Shown here piece after piece: positions 47,248 to 60,385 of a stretch of DNA of 64,000 bases. A program made the position numbers and the translations under genes. Origin of the DNA: Tenebrio molitor (Eukaryota > Arthropoda > Insecta > Coleoptera > Tenebrionidae); the NCBI RefSeq assembly GCF_963966145.1, contig NC_091047.1, forward strand, positions 20,150,001 through 20,214,000. Direction: 5' to 3'. The notes under the pieces are model-generated. The model had not been told where the DNA came from. It saw only the letters and a program-made list of their open reading frames with translations, and made no database searches. Position 1 is the stretch's first letter, and every line of letters starts with the position of its first letter.

Positions 47248-47562
47248 AAGGGCAAAAAGTGCATCTTTTTCTTCCGAGTCTGAGTTTTCTGGCCGAGGAC
47301 AGGCACTTTTTGGCAGAGGTGCACATTAAATTTTTTAGGCGACCGCACGAACTACAAAGCAAAAGACATCATTGGAAAAATTACAAATTTATTTTCTATC
47401 TACTTTTTTCAGATACCTAGATAAATTTATTAATACATATTAACAATTTTTTTTAATAGTATTTGTTATCAGCTTACCAACAAAACTAGAAACAAACGCG
47501 CCACGGTCAGCGTCCGAAAAAGTGCGCCCGAAAAAGAGTTACTTTTCGTCCGTTTGTGAGTA
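47248..47562. mobile_element. Possible inverted-repeat element, about 315 bp
   Basis: The left side GGGCAAAAAGTGCATCTTTT and GGCACTTTTTGGC is mirrored by AAAAAGTGCGCCCGAAAAAG and TTACTTTTCGTCC on the right. Pairing is imperfect, so the boundaries are approximate. Non-coding. Probably a decayed MITE-like element. Confidence 0.45.
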
Positions 47563-47564
47563 CG

Positions 47565-50500
47565 TAAAGTTACCGTTTTCATTAAAGGTGGTTAAAAAAT
47601 CACTTTTTACTTATCGAGTTGAATCAATCTCGGCTAGCACTGAATGTATTCAATGATTCACTGGCATGTTATAAGGAAAAGAAAAAAGTCTTGGCAGCAC
47701 TGGAAAGGTGTCATTATCATTTGTACAAAAATTCATTTGTAGAATGACTCGACTATTCTTTGCATTGTGTCATCTTGATCTTAGAACAATTTCCCAGTTG
47801 ATGTTGTCATAACATTGTGGAACAACAATTTAGCTTTGTAGTTTAACAGAAGATCGTGACGATTTATTTCTCCAGCGCGCATCGTTCACTGAAACTTAAC
47901 TGATTTAAGTTGATGAGAAAGCGGAGCTTAATGATTGCAACCTCTCCAATTAAATCGAAGTTAGTGGCGGTATTAAGGTTAATAATACAAGTTGAAATTC
48001 CTACGTTTTCAGTTTCATAAACGTCGACGACTTAACTACAACATTCATTCAGGCTTGGATAAATAATTTCAAAGAGATTTAAACTTTGTGAGTTCGGTTT
48101 TAAGATATATCTCCAATTGCTTTTAAAGTAATTTCTTAAGTATTTCACCCAGTCGAGAGCCTTTCAAAGATGAGATGTACCTGTATCAACAGAATTAAAT
48201 TATAATTTTGCGTTTTGGTGTCTCCGCTAAATGCATAAGTTTCAGTATTCCTGCAAAGCTTTATCCTGACAAAAGCTCTCCATTCATAACCGACAAAAAC
48301 GTAGTACTTTCGGTTATCTCCAAGATTTTAAATTTTCCTTTCAGGTGTGTACTAATTACATGGAATCCATTACGTAAACCACGCTAGAAACTCTTTCCCT
48401 AGATAACCACGGACTATTAAAAACGCATTAAGCCGTATTTCTATTCAAAGACAGTGTTTAAATTCATTTGCGTAAATTTTGCTGACGCTTTAAACCGTAT
48501 TATAAATGCAAGCTTACTATCAAAATGCAAAGCTGCAAGTCCTAAATGTGTCCCTTAATGCACAGCTTCTTTAATGACTTCTACTCTGAATTTAATGGAA
48601 GCAAACTTTCAGATTTCCGACTTTAGGGGTTTCGCCTCGCTAATATGTATTAAAATAAATGCCTGATTAGTCTGGCTCCATCTGCGAATCCTTCAGTGAA
48701 TGGACGGGACCCGTGGCTCCATCATTTATAGATCGAGGTCAATACACACTACTACGTTATGGTAATGCTGCAGCGAACTTGTTAATATTCTGTTAGTGGA
48801 TGTGTAGGTATTTGATTGGAGAGTGTGCATGTCGTATAAGTGCGTAAACGTTTGCTTTCGCCCTAATCAAACACCGGTCCTTAGTACACCGGTTCGGCTG
48901 ACGTGGCATCTATTTGACCCCGATTGCGAACATATTTGTTCCGTGTTTAACAATCGTTGTACCGTCCGATGTAGTCGTAACGAACGTTCTTCAGATATCC
49001 TGGAGGACAAAAAAATTGCCACCATCTACATCCGATTTAAAAAAAATTTTTTGGTAGTCATAGGAAAAATGGTACACACAATAATTATGCTGAAAAGAGT
49101 CATTGTCGTACTCGTGAGAAATGTCACTTTCCACGCTCGTTGTGTAAACCATTTGCTACACTGATTTAAATTAAGAATATTATGATATTCGGTGATCTTA
49201 TTTATTATTACATATGTACAGGGTTATTCATGTAAGATGACGAGCCTGACCAGGTAATAGACAAGTTTTCTCGTTTAATTTTTCACTTTACTGCACGGCA
49301 AGCGGTAAAGTAAGTCATTACCTGCCTGAAATGCCCAGAATAAATAGGACATATCGCACGATCGTATATAAAATATATTACATTACTGAATTGTTTTAAA
49401 TGCATTTAGTTTGGGTTATCTTAAGAATGAACGAACTGTGACGCAAAAAAAATTTTGGGAGCAATAATCCCAAAACTTATCACAAAGAAAAAGCTTTGAT
49501 TTGTGCGTTCCCAAATGCGGAATGACAGAGAGAAACAGTGCGTTGGAGGGAATATCAGATGTAACCGCAATGCGAGAATGTGGAAGAAAAAAGCGATTAC
49601 AACCACCGGCAATAATCAATCCGTAAACAGAATTACACGGGGCGTATTTGCTTTTGCAAATATGTAAAGGCGGATAACATTCAATCCACAATCTATAATT
49701 ATTTTCTGGATGGAAATCAACAACCGCAACATAATTTCGAAGACCACCCACACCACATTATTCTAAAATACATGTAATGTATACACCATCACACGAAATC
49801 AGATATAAATAATGAACACCATCAATTTCTAAACGTCATTGTTTGTATTAACCAATTTACATAGTTTATGCCATTTTATTTTGCTTGATTCATTTCAATT
49901 TACCGTTAACGTGGACGATCCAACTGATGTTTCAACTGTGGCAACTATTAATAACGTCAAATGACAACTGTAATCACAAATTAATAGCTATGTGCAAAAG
50001 CTAGATTGGTTCATTTTTTACCACAACATAGTCCGACGCGATAAAACCATTGAATAAATGCGTTTTTGATTCCAGTCGCTACTGAAAAAATTTATCGGCA
50101 ACCAGTTTAAGGAATTAATTTGACATTAATAATTCCGTTGAGATTGTATTCAGCAGTAAATGTCGAAAATTAACAGCTCACGATTCCTGTTCCTTGGGTC
50201 CATTTGGTATTTCTAGGTCGACTTTTAATATTGATAAAGTACCATTGGTTTCAGATTGTAAATAAAATAGCAGCTTTGAGAGTTGGCCGGCATGACGACA
50301 CCATCACCTCGGTGACCCCTGAACATCTCATCTAGATCCTGATTAGATATGGAGACCAGGATAATGCGACGCCACCAGGGTGGACGTTTATGGCCCGAGA
50401 GTGTGAAATAAATTTTTGATTTAGCGTCGGAGAAGAACATCAAACTGAAAAGCCATCTCGAAACGTGTACTAATCTATGTTTTATTGAATTAGAGCTAGA

Positions 50501-52523
50501 AGAGACAGTTGCGAATTCGCGTCTAAATGCAAATAACAATTAACATGAGCACTCCCTCTAACCGGAGCCGACACAAGAAACTCCGCTTTTAGATAGTTTG
50601 GGGGAAAGTTGAGGGAGGAAGACCTCTCGTCTTACCGCGCACGTGCTCTCGCCCATTAGCTATAAATATTAATGATGCAGAGTGGCACAATTTACCGAGT
50701 TTAAAGTCTAAAATATGGAATAGTTGGAAAAAGTGGCATGCTGCGTGTGTACTACCTCCTGGGGCGCAACTCATCTGCCTGGCTAATCCCACAGCATTAA
50801 TATTCATACGCGCGGATGAAGCGGGATAAACATTCACATTACTTGGAGATGTGTCACATTTCACCTTGTCACTGGCGAGACAAGTTTGGTAAGCTCCATG
50901 ATTAGCACCGACGAACAGCGAACTTGCAGAATATTTACGCCTAACTTAACAACAGAATCAATCATCTTCCCGCGCGATTTGCATACTGGGCGGTCCGATC
51001 GAAAGTTACACAAACTGAAATTATTAAAACTTGCATAAGTTAGGCCCGACTGGGCTTAGAGATAGGGCCCGATTTAGAACGCAGTTGTAAAGAAACATTT
51101 AAAAGAAATTTCAGTAAATGTGAAAACAAGCTGTAGTAAAACAAGCAATGAATATTTAGAAATTTCGCTGAAAAACAACGGAAAATCTGATGTAAACGCG
51201 TTTTCCACGATGGTGTTTTATAATGGGGAAAAACAACGCTTCCTGTATAATGTATGTTCAATTAGAAAAAATTTAAAAATATGTATGGCATGTGCAGACG
51301 CATTTCGTTGGCGAGTTTATTATAATATTGTCTTGGCTTTCTCAAGAAAGCTCGTAATGTGTAGCTAGTGCATAACTTTTTCTTGTTTCATGCAGATATG
51401 AAATAAAATTATGTTCAAAAAATATTCAGCGTTTTTAGTTTGATAGTCAAAAATGTTACATTTCAATGGATAGATAATAAAAGTAAAAATACATTTTTTG
51501 AGTACTTCAAAATAAAAACCTAGTTTCTCTGCATTCCAAGCAATTTTAAAACCTGTTCAAATTATTAAAATTTAAGACAAAAAAATATCGCTGTGGAGAA
51601 TCCTACATGAACTCCACGTGGCATTTTCAAAATAAGTGTTGATCTGAAAAAATTCTGTAAAATTTACCAAAAAGCCCGATATTTAGAAGACCTAGATCAA
51701 TAATCAAATCGGTAGGCCTTGAGTAATGAACATTTTTCGGAAAGACACATTCCAATTGGTGCATTTTTGCGACTTAATTATCAGAAACGAATGAACATGG
51801 AACATGTATTTTGTAAGAAAAAAATTCAAGTTGATACAAAAGTTATAGTAAATTAAAAAAACACTTTTACACCCGCAACGCGGACAAATTTTGTTCACGT
51901 TTTGAGCAAAGAACAATCGGAATCTAAATTTGTTGACCCCAGGTTCATACTTCCATTTCTTAAAGAATACGGAAATAAAAATGTAAACAATATAGCTGAA
52001 CATTCACCAAATAACAAACTAATCTAGAGTTGTGCTGTACTCGTGAAAAATGTTTTTTGCACGAAACGGTAGAATGTTATACATATTTTATTTTAACCCT
52101 GCTGCAAAGTCGTTCAACTTCATGCAATCATATTTTTGTTTTGTTTTTGCCTTTTCCTTCCATGTCGGGAATATCGAGTCCTTGATATCATGTTTCGAAC
52201 TTATTTGCATCTTGATGAAATATCTAATCTTATTTTTTTTAATTCAAAGCACTAAGACTTTCCGCGAAGTAATCGAATTAAGTATGAAAAATAAATGTTG
52301 GCATGAAATTTCTTGACGAGTATCTTTAAAAGTTCTTGCACTTCCGGGACTAAAAGTACTAATTTAATTTCTTTTCTGGAGGACTGAGGTATCAGTTTTA
52401 ATGCCGGAGGGATTAAATATTTTCAAAAGACCCAAAGGGTTAAATAAAAAAAAAGAACTAATTTTTTTAATTTATTTCACTTTACATTTTCACAATTAAC
52501 TGTATAAAGTATTAGGTTTGGGA
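47565..52523. other. Non-coding stretch with one dispersed repeat
   Basis: No gene recognised. 49228-49250 begins CAGGGTTATTCATGTAAGAT, an end-like motif of the kind seen on other elements here. 49287-49328 is a repeat shared with 54636-54677, listed separately. Confidence 0.4.
49287..49328 (+). repeat. Dispersed repeat, TTTACTGCACGGC...GTCATTACC
   Basis: CTGCACGGCAAGCGGTAAAG and TAAGTCATTACCTGCC align with 54636-54677 (CCGTACGCCGTGCGGTAAAG, TATGTCATTCATTACC). The two copies are about 5.3 kb apart in the same orientation. Element type unknown. Confidence 0.5.
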
Positions 52524-52605
52524 TCCGACTTCGTCTCGGTCTTCAGTCTCTGGGCTTAGCACAAAAAGACTCACTTCTACTCTTAATGATATAATCTACT
52601 ATATA
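52524..52605. mobile_element. Right half of the AATAGTAT MITE family
   Basis: CGACTTCGTCTCGGTCTTCA then GGGCTTAGCACAAAAAGACT and CACTTCTACTCTTAATGATA match the right part of 14696-14835 almost base for base. The left half is missing. Confidence 0.78.
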
Positions 52606-55600
52606 ATAAATATCAGAAAAAGAATCTGCAGCTGTATGAGTTGTGCACTTGCTTTGTCGCCACCTTCTAGAATTTCATCCACTATCGCTTTAAGTGCTTT
52701 ATCTTCTCACAAAACACAATAAAATATGTAAATATTTCAGAAGGTAACAATTTTAAACTTAAATTATATATTTTGTAACCTTCAGAAACTATTATTTTAA
52801 TTTTATTGGTAACTTACAAAAAACAAATTGTTACTTGACACTATATTTTAAAATTTCGACTATTTTGATTTCAAATTATTCAACGCTAAACATAGCGTAT
52901 ATACCTAGTACACGACTCAAGTGTGTATTTAATCCTTTAGGTGATTATTGTCCTTGACCCTAGAGCAATAAACTTCACCCTCGGTAGTAAAAGAATCAGT
53001 TCAGTTACTTGGCGGATAATATACTATTTCTCCGTTACGTAAAATGCCGCATTATAGTTTCGAATTTAAGAGATATCAAGTAAATTACTTTTGATACAAA
53101 TATTACTAAATTAAATTCTTTCATTTTTACTTGACACTTTTCGATCAATGTTGTATTTAAAGCGATCCTCTTCTTTATAGAAATCCTTAACAAATTGCTT
53201 CGGTAAGCTGAGATTAATGTCCAGGCATGGCAGAAGTACTTCGCAGACGTTGTTTAAAAACGATAATAAGATTTTCTCAAGTAATAAGATTGTGTCCTCC
53301 TCTCTCACTCATCAAAAAGGGTGGATATGTGGAAAGTACAAGTTTTGTACAATGCAGATTCTCCTTTTTGCCTCATCTAGTTCATCCTAGAGAATTGATA
53401 AACAACAACAAAGAATGTTCAACTTTCATGCGTGATTAGAACAATTCTGAAAACTTTTATTTCAACAAATCCTTTTTTTTAATGAAAAAACTTGTGACAA
53501 TTTTCTACAGTCTACAGTTTATCCAGATTTTAAATGAAATTGTAGATGTTGCTGCAATACCAAAATGTCTAAGAAATGATCATATTAGATTAGTTCAATC
53601 ATGAAATAATTACTTTAAACAATTTCTGAACTAGGTATGTAGTTCCAATCGATAAATTTTGTTAAAGCAATATACCATTGAAAAACCTGTAATCATTGTT
53701 ACGGTCTTTTGGTTTTAAAAATCGGTGCATCAATCTCATTATTGCAACTTTTGACAGACAGTTCACATCCCGACTAACAGAATAAAATGAATTTCCGGTC
53801 GCGCATTCTGGTCACCTGCATTATCACCGACACACGTTGGAAATTAAATAGGACGCTTCGTGCTAAATACATTAAAAGCTTAATCCGGTAATAAAACTCG
53901 TCTGTGGACGTTTGGCGCCTTTCTGGTCGAGTTGACGATTTGTTATCGACAGAGCAACAAGCAATCGCCGACGAAAATATAAATTTGTCAGAATGAAAAA
54001 CGGTTCCGGTCAGGATTCGGCCGCCAACCGATTGGAATCGAGATAAGGGAGGAAGTGACCACTTGCCATTAACAGCCGACACCTGGTGCATGTTGGCCAT
54101 TTTAGTGCAATGATCCAATCGTTATTTAACTTGACCCAGCACATTCGACAAGGACGACTCCCATGCACATGTCTCTCCAGGGTGCGGTGCAGAGCTGGAT
54201 AAAACTTATCTCACGTCCGCGCGTTACTAGCTAACTTCATGGCCTTTATTGTACCCATTTTATGCGACCTTATGACACGTGGAACTCATTAATTCAGCAA
54301 AAGTCAAAAATACACCGAGCTCCAGTTCTACACGAATTTGTTAGCTTCGCGTTTCCGTGCGAGCATAAATTCTACCTCTTAGATAAACTACATCGGTTCA
54401 AGAGACACCATTAATACACAGTGATTTAAAATCAAGACGTGGGTAGAAGCAAAATAAAGATGTTTTCTTAGTATACTTAAAATCTAGCAAAAAATTATAC
54501 ACAGTAATGTAAGATAGTCTTAAAGCAGTACTTCTTTTTATAAGTGGGAAGGTTACACACACGACCGCAGCGAGTGGTTTTGTACCTACCATTCTCCGTA
54601 AAAAAGTTACCGCATGGCGTGCCGTAAATCAGTTATTACCGTACGCCGTGCGGTAAAGTATGTCATTCATTACCTCCGCATGTTTAATTCTTATAATCAA
54701 TATAAACGGAGCGAATGGAAATCAATAAACTTCTTATGTCAACACAAAGAAGATCAAGAGTAAAAAATATGATTTGTTAGAAGACTTTATTATTTTGATC
54801 CCCAAAGTAAGGAGCAAGGCACGTTCTTTAAACATGGTACAATTATTAATCCAAGATTAACCGAGATAGTCTGGGCTCAGATAATGTTTACTTGTATCGC
54901 TTTGTTAAATATTTTATCTAAACCAGTTTATAAAACGTAGAAGAATAAGCATTAACAAGAGTAACGACACTAGGTTCAGCTACAACAAAGAAAAACTTTC
55001 CTTGTTGAGTTCGACATACCAGCTCTGGAAAGCTAGGGAGAAAGAAAGTTTTTTGATCACCTCGCTTATATTTTTGTAGACTAAGCTGAAACAGCTAAGG
55101 CTAAGTAAAGAAAAGCTGCCCCCCGAGAGCTGCAGCCACCGCCGAAGCGAGACGGCTCTACTAATTATGCATGTAACGCATATACAACTTTAATTAAAAG
55201 AGCTTCAGCCCCTTTCAAACTATATTAAAGTAAGTAACATAATGGTAATGTGGATACAAGCTGTGTTTATATCGAATTTTGGATTAAGTTTATTCTAAGT
55301 TAAGCTACGTATTAGAGGAGGCATTATGTGCGTAAATGAATAGAAATTCGTACATTGTAAAATAGTTCACTAACTTGTATTCCTTCCGCCGAAACGGTTT
55401 TAAGTTAGCTGGAACGAAACAAAGGGGAAAGCTCCAACTTGTTTCAATTAATTTACCTCTGCAATTTTAATTGGACCCTGTTTCTTTTAAACACACATGA
55501 GACACGACGCGGTTTCTTTAGGAGCACAAAGCTTCGACATGTACATATTTGAGTACTGTGTCGCAAGCAAACGGTCACCGGGAGCTTTTCATGCATTCAT

Positions 55601-57323
55601 TCAAAAAATTCATTCATGACAAATAAGGATCCGGTAAAAAATTGATGAAGTAAAAATGTTTGCTTCATTTTTTATTATTCGATTTTGGGTCTCTGGTCTC
55701 AAAACATTTGCCACTGCAGCAAAATCGTGATGTGGATCACAAAACAGCAATGTGCTTGTTCCAGAACCAATCAGCCACATTAATTTTGCACGTTGGGATA
55801 AACACAAACAGGAGGCCAGCTTTCCATGCATTCAAATTTGAAATGTTCTAGTTTAATAATGAGAAATTTTGTAAATGCCTCGCATACTTGCCGCTGTAAT
55901 ACAAAATGTGTCAAAAATTGCGTTGGCATTTTGCTCGACAATGTGTTTGTTGTCTGGGGTATCCAATTAGGAAAATAAAAAGAAAGAAAAAGAAACTGTA
56001 ACGATTGCCTGAATGTGGACAACCGATGACGAGGACGCTTCACAATAATGATGGGTACTTAACTTGTAACAACTAGTCATTTAAAAGAAAATAAAAACTT
56101 TAGGGGCTCGCTATGGAGTACCTGTGTAGTTTGCAATAAAGATGATAAACGCAGCTTCGTAATTCCGATACATGTCTGAGAACTTGTGTGGGTGGACCAG
56201 TAATGTCTTGTGTATAATCAAGAGAACTACTGTTAACAATGCTGGGTAATGTTCCTGTTCATGCAAATGAAGGTAATAACTGAAATAAAACTTTTCAAAT
56301 AATGACACATAATAAATTTACCTGTTCTTACAAATAGATTTACATATTTTGGATGATTTAATCGAATTTATCTTCAAGCGGTCGAAAATCGCGCCTTTGT
56401 GTATCTTCATAGAGACGATTAAAGTGTCCTTTTTTTTCTGAGCGGAGTAGAAGTACATCTAGTCCAGAGGCGGCTCGACCGAGTCAAATGTAAGGTCATT
56501 TGAAGTATTTGTCACGATTTATTTATCAATTACACGAAATACGTAATAATTAAATTATCCCTATTAAAGGAAAGCCTCTAAAAAAGCAAAATAATAAAAT
56601 TATTACCCAATATTTAACCGCTTTGTCCACGGTCTGGATATAGATATGTCAGATGTCATGATGTCAAAATTAAAAAATAACGCAAGATGACCGTTCAATG
56701 TTAAAAAGTAAACAGCTGTAAGTTGTAATCGTTTGCTTTTCACGATTTGATAATTTTTATTATATTTAGCGAATAACTGATGCAGTTGAAAACGAAATGC
56801 ATTCCGCGCCTCGGGAATAACTGGATAATTGACGCAGATCGCGGTAAACTATGTAGGATCTAGTGCCACCAAAGTCCCGAAAAGTGTTTGATTGCTACAT
56901 AATGCTCATGATGAAAAGTATCTGGCTACAAAGGTAAAATTTCTGAGTTCCCTAGAGGAATTATTATTGTAGGTATGTCTGACCAGCACTTGTGATACGA
57001 TGAATTCACCAATTTGACAATGAAGGATATCGAAGATTTGGGCTCAGCTATCTTAGTTAAAATTCAGGATACTAATAATTACAAATCGCGATCATTCACC
57101 ATTTTGAGAAAGTTTTACTTGGAAATTTGTTGAAAGTACATCGGATAATTTAGGCAGTGTTGTAGATTTTACTAATATTATGAAAATTTCAAGTAAGTAC
57201 CAGTAATATTACAAGGGAAGTAGGAATTACTGTTGCCTTAGAATTTGAAAATTGTATTCATGCAAATGCAGGAAAAAAAATTAATGAGTTCATGGGCGAT
57301 TTTTTTTTGACCCTCTTGAAGAT
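52606..57323. other. Non-coding stretch
   Basis: No gene recognised. GC-richer patches lie at about 53880-54070 and 55100-55160. It holds the dispersed repeat and its inverted motif pair at 54607-54677. Confidence 0.4.
54607..54677. repeat. Inverted TTACCGCACGGCGTACGGTAA motif pair with dispersed repeat
   Basis: TTACCGCATGGCGTGCCGTA at 54607 is an imperfect inverted copy of TACCGTACGCCGTGCGGTAA ending at 54656, nine bases apart. The right half and its flank match 49287-49328. Possibly the end of an unknown element or a repeated binding site. Confidence 0.5.
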
Positions 57324-57464
57324 AAAATAGTATATATCGTTCAGTGGAGAAGGTCTTTTGTTGCTTCGCCCAGTTGCCGACCTCAACTGCGTTTCGGTCT
57401 TCAATCAGTGGGGTTGGCACAAAAAAACTCACTTCTACTCTTTATGATATAACATACTATTTTT
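57324..57464. mobile_element. AATAGTAT MITE, full-length 141-bp copy
   Basis: Begins AAAATAGTATATATCG; the reverse complement of its right end begins AAAATAGTATGTTATATC. The core includes GAAGGTCTTTTGTTGCTTCG and CCTCAACTGCGTTTCGGTCT, diverged from 14696-14835 but collinear. This copy and the 140-bp copy define the family's length. Non-coding. Confidence 0.8.
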
Positions 57465-57525
57465 GGCAAATAAAATTATGAAATTTCGTTCATAGGTCCG
57501 TGAATTATCTAGATATTGAAGAGAT

Positions 57526-58700
57526 ATATTATCCATTTACTTGACATCCGCACTGTCAGGTTGACAAGCTGTTGGTAATATTTAAATCCATATTATGCTA
57601 ACTTGGTAATTTCCGTACAACAATGTTACCACATTAGCGAAGTTATATGAGTAATTTATCTATTGCTGATGTTCCTTCAACAATTATTTCTCTTGCCGCG
57701 TCCGATTCAGAATCAGAATTGGAGTTCTATTCTGAGGAAGATTTAGATGCAATACCTCAAATAGATAATAATTCAGGTTATGTGTATTTTGAAGAGGTTA
57801 TAATGTACGTTTTTTGTCATTTTTGACAAATCTCTAATCGGGTCCCGCAATCAAGTAAACTAGTTTTGAATGTTTTACCTAAAATACGGTATCTACAGGT
57901 TAATATTAAATACCGTCATTGAAACCAGTAAGTAGTACCTTAATAAACATAATCAGATTTTAACGAAAAGATTTCAGAGCAGGACACAAAGTGGAAGCAT
58001 GATACATTCAAAATGAATAGTGCTCAGAAACAAACCCTGATGCCAAGTCAAGTCTGGAGCCTGGCAGTCTTGTAATTTAAAAAAAAACGCACAACGGCGC
58101 AAATATTTCTTCACTGTTCCATCGTGCGTCGTTTCCATTCTGTGCCTGTGCCCCCGACCTAGAAATTACTTCGTACTTTTCCTTCAGATATCTGTAGGAG
58201 ATTGAAACTAACATTTTAAATAGATCAATTTAAATTAAAAGTGGATTTATCAACTTATGGCAAAAATATCCCCAATCATTCGGTAAACTGGAATCCTCCC
58301 CAAATTTGAACCATTTACTTCCCAAATGTTTTTAAAACACCGGTCAACACTTTGTTTTGTCTCCAAAGTGAGGCATTTTCTCTTTATAACCCTGCCTGTG
58401 GCCCCCAAGATCCTACCGCTACTTCATCAGTGTCAAATTTTTTGACAAATTCAAAACGTCCGCTTTGAATGTTGAATATTAGAAAAAATTAAACACTTTC
58501 ATTGCAATACAAAAAAAGAAAATTCCCTAACAGTAATGTATATTGAAAATGGATGGAGTTTAATTTGAAACAGCAGTTTATAACCCATCTTCTTTATATC
58601 TGACAGTAGTAATTTATTTATCACTAGATTTAATGTACATTGGACCAATTTGGATAAAAAATGACATTGACAGTGCGGATGTCAGGTGAACGGATAATAT
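57526..58700. mobile_element. Putative DNA transposon, about 1.2 kb, with ATATTATCC ends
   Basis: ATATTATCC at 57526-57534 and its complement at 58692-58700 form the outer ends; TGACATCCGCACTGTCA at 57542-57558 is perfectly mirrored at 58668-58684. The inverted repeat is about 33 bp with a few mismatches. The interior holds a small acidic ORF near the left end and otherwise no recognisable transposase. Best read as a non-autonomous or deleted element; the superfamily is unknown. Confidence 0.6.
57647..57826 (+). CDS. Small acidic ORF, 59 codons, possible transposase N-terminus
   Basis: Starts MSNLSIADVPSTIISLAA, then SDSESELEFYSEEDLDAIPQ, and stops after FCHF. The Ser/Asp/Glu-rich segment resembles the acidic N-terminal tails of piggyBac-type and other cut-and-paste transposases, but no catalytic domain follows. 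The coding-like part ends at about NNSGY; the last dozen residues look like read-through into non-coding DNA. It may be the surviving first exon or 5' end of the element's transposase. It is short enough that chance cannot be excluded. Confidence 0.35.
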   Translation: MSNLSIADVPSTIISLAASDSESELEFYSEEDLDAIPQIDNNSGYVYFEEVIMYVFCHF

Positions 58701-60000
58701 TCTAGAGCAACGATGTACTGGGATTTGCTATCTATGCTCTTTCTAGAAGAGAAACCACCTCTAAAAGGTCCTAGAAATAAGACCTCTTGAGAGGTGAATG
58801 TCTCGAAGCGAACACGAATTCTAACGTCAATGCAGCTTTCTGAGGTATTCCAAAGGGACGTTTATCCTGCACCATAGGAATTGCATTTAGGGCATTATTC
58901 AGAAGTCCCTGGAATCAGAACGGAAGAGATCTCTGGTCTCTATCAATTTTGGTATCAACTGCACCCAAATGAAATATATTTACATACTTACATCATAGAT
59001 GATTTTTTTAATTTGTCAAAATTCTAAGAAATTAATACAAATCAGCATTCTGTACAACTCGAGTATCAACGAGGGACAACAGAATTACCTATTTGCCTCA
59101 TAATCCATGAGTAGCACCTTGTGATGTTTATATAATTTTGTGATCGCTCTCATTACAAATGCTACTTACAAAAAACAAAAGATACGGACCAGACGTAAGT
59201 GTTACTCTCCATATGACCAGATTTTTGACAAGACTTTTGTTTGAGGTCTCTAAAATCATTGAAAAAGATTCTTTGCAATGTTTTCGCTACAATACTTCTT
59301 TTTGCACAATGGAGAGTTATTAAGAGAAGTTTAACGACATTTAAGTGTCTTGAAACAATGTCTGGATCCACAAACTCATAATCAGTATTACAACTAGAAT
59401 TGCAGACATCATCTGGGTAATGAGGAGTTTTCTTTTCACACATGCCTTGGAAGCGTAATAGAAGGGACACTTAATCCCCTTCTTGCCTGTTCATTCCTTG
59501 TTTCCCACTCCCAAACCCTTGCTTCTCCCGATTCATCTACAATTTTTATTAAATAGTTCAAATCAACGTCATATTAATAATCTAATCCTAAAAGAAAATA
59601 TTTTGAAAACAGAGCTGTTGAAAATTATTCAGTATTTCTGATCGAAAACTCGTTCTTTAAATCGATTCCATTAAATGTTAATCTAGGTACAGTTCAAGAA
59701 TGTAATTATCTTGGTGCCATTAGATGTGATTTATATCACCAGAATCGTTAAGAATCATTGAAGGATTATTCTGCAACAGATTTGGCAAGGGACAGATATG
59801 GCTGATCGAAAAGGGTCAATGGCGTTTTAAAAAATGTGCGTAAAAAATTCATATAATAACAAACTTCCTGTACTCAATCTGTGATATAGAAAGATGTGTT
59901 TTAAATTAAAATGACATCTTTATAATCCGTAATGTCACATGAATAAACTGGAACGTGGATGTCGTGTATAAAGTGGGCGTATAGCAATAGTAAATTGTAA
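58701..60000. other. Non-coding spacer
   Basis: No recognised feature; the 102-codon minus-strand frame at 59162-59470 has no known domain. Confidence 0.4.
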
Positions 60001-60385
60001 TTTTAAAAATGGTGCTTTCAAAGGAATTATCATTGTTTGATAGAAATATCCATAATGATAAATAAATCCGTCGTACTGCCTTTTTATAATAATAAATAAT
60101 ACAACGACTTTACTATTGGGTTAGTAGAATTGAGCAACGCTGGGTGTGGTTGAAATAAGGATGGGTGGCTGTCGGGGAACACTCATTGTTTCATTTCAGT
60201 GAGTATTTGTTATCCAGTTAGAATCTCGTGTAAAATGTTAGTTTATGTAAAATAAATGATACTGTAACACTATGAATAGTGGTTTAAAAGGGATTATGAT
60301 TACTTGATTGAAATATCTGTTACAGTAATAATAATAATTAAATCTCACTGCAATGCGATTTTTATTTATAAAAATAATAAACGTA
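60001..60385 (+). repeat. Tandem duplication flanking a 5S-like head
   Basis: 60008-60110 and about 60276-60385 are related direct copies: GGTGCTTTCAAAGGAATTAT ... GATAGAAATATCCATAATGA against GGTTTAAAAGGGATTATGAT ... GATTGAAATATCTGTTACAG, both going on to AATAA-rich tracts, with a period of about 268 bp. The 5S-like head lies between them. This fits two SINE bodies in tandem, the second with its head. Confidence 0.5.
60110..60190 (+). ncRNA. 5S-rRNA-like head, third copy
   Basis: AATTGAGCAACGCTGGGTGT followed by GGTTGAAATAAGGATGGGTG and GTCGGGGAACAC follows the 5S internal control region (box A to box C) and the start of the 3' stem. The 5' part is shorter and more diverged than in the copies at 32456 and 37146. 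Not a functional 5S gene. Confidence 0.55.
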
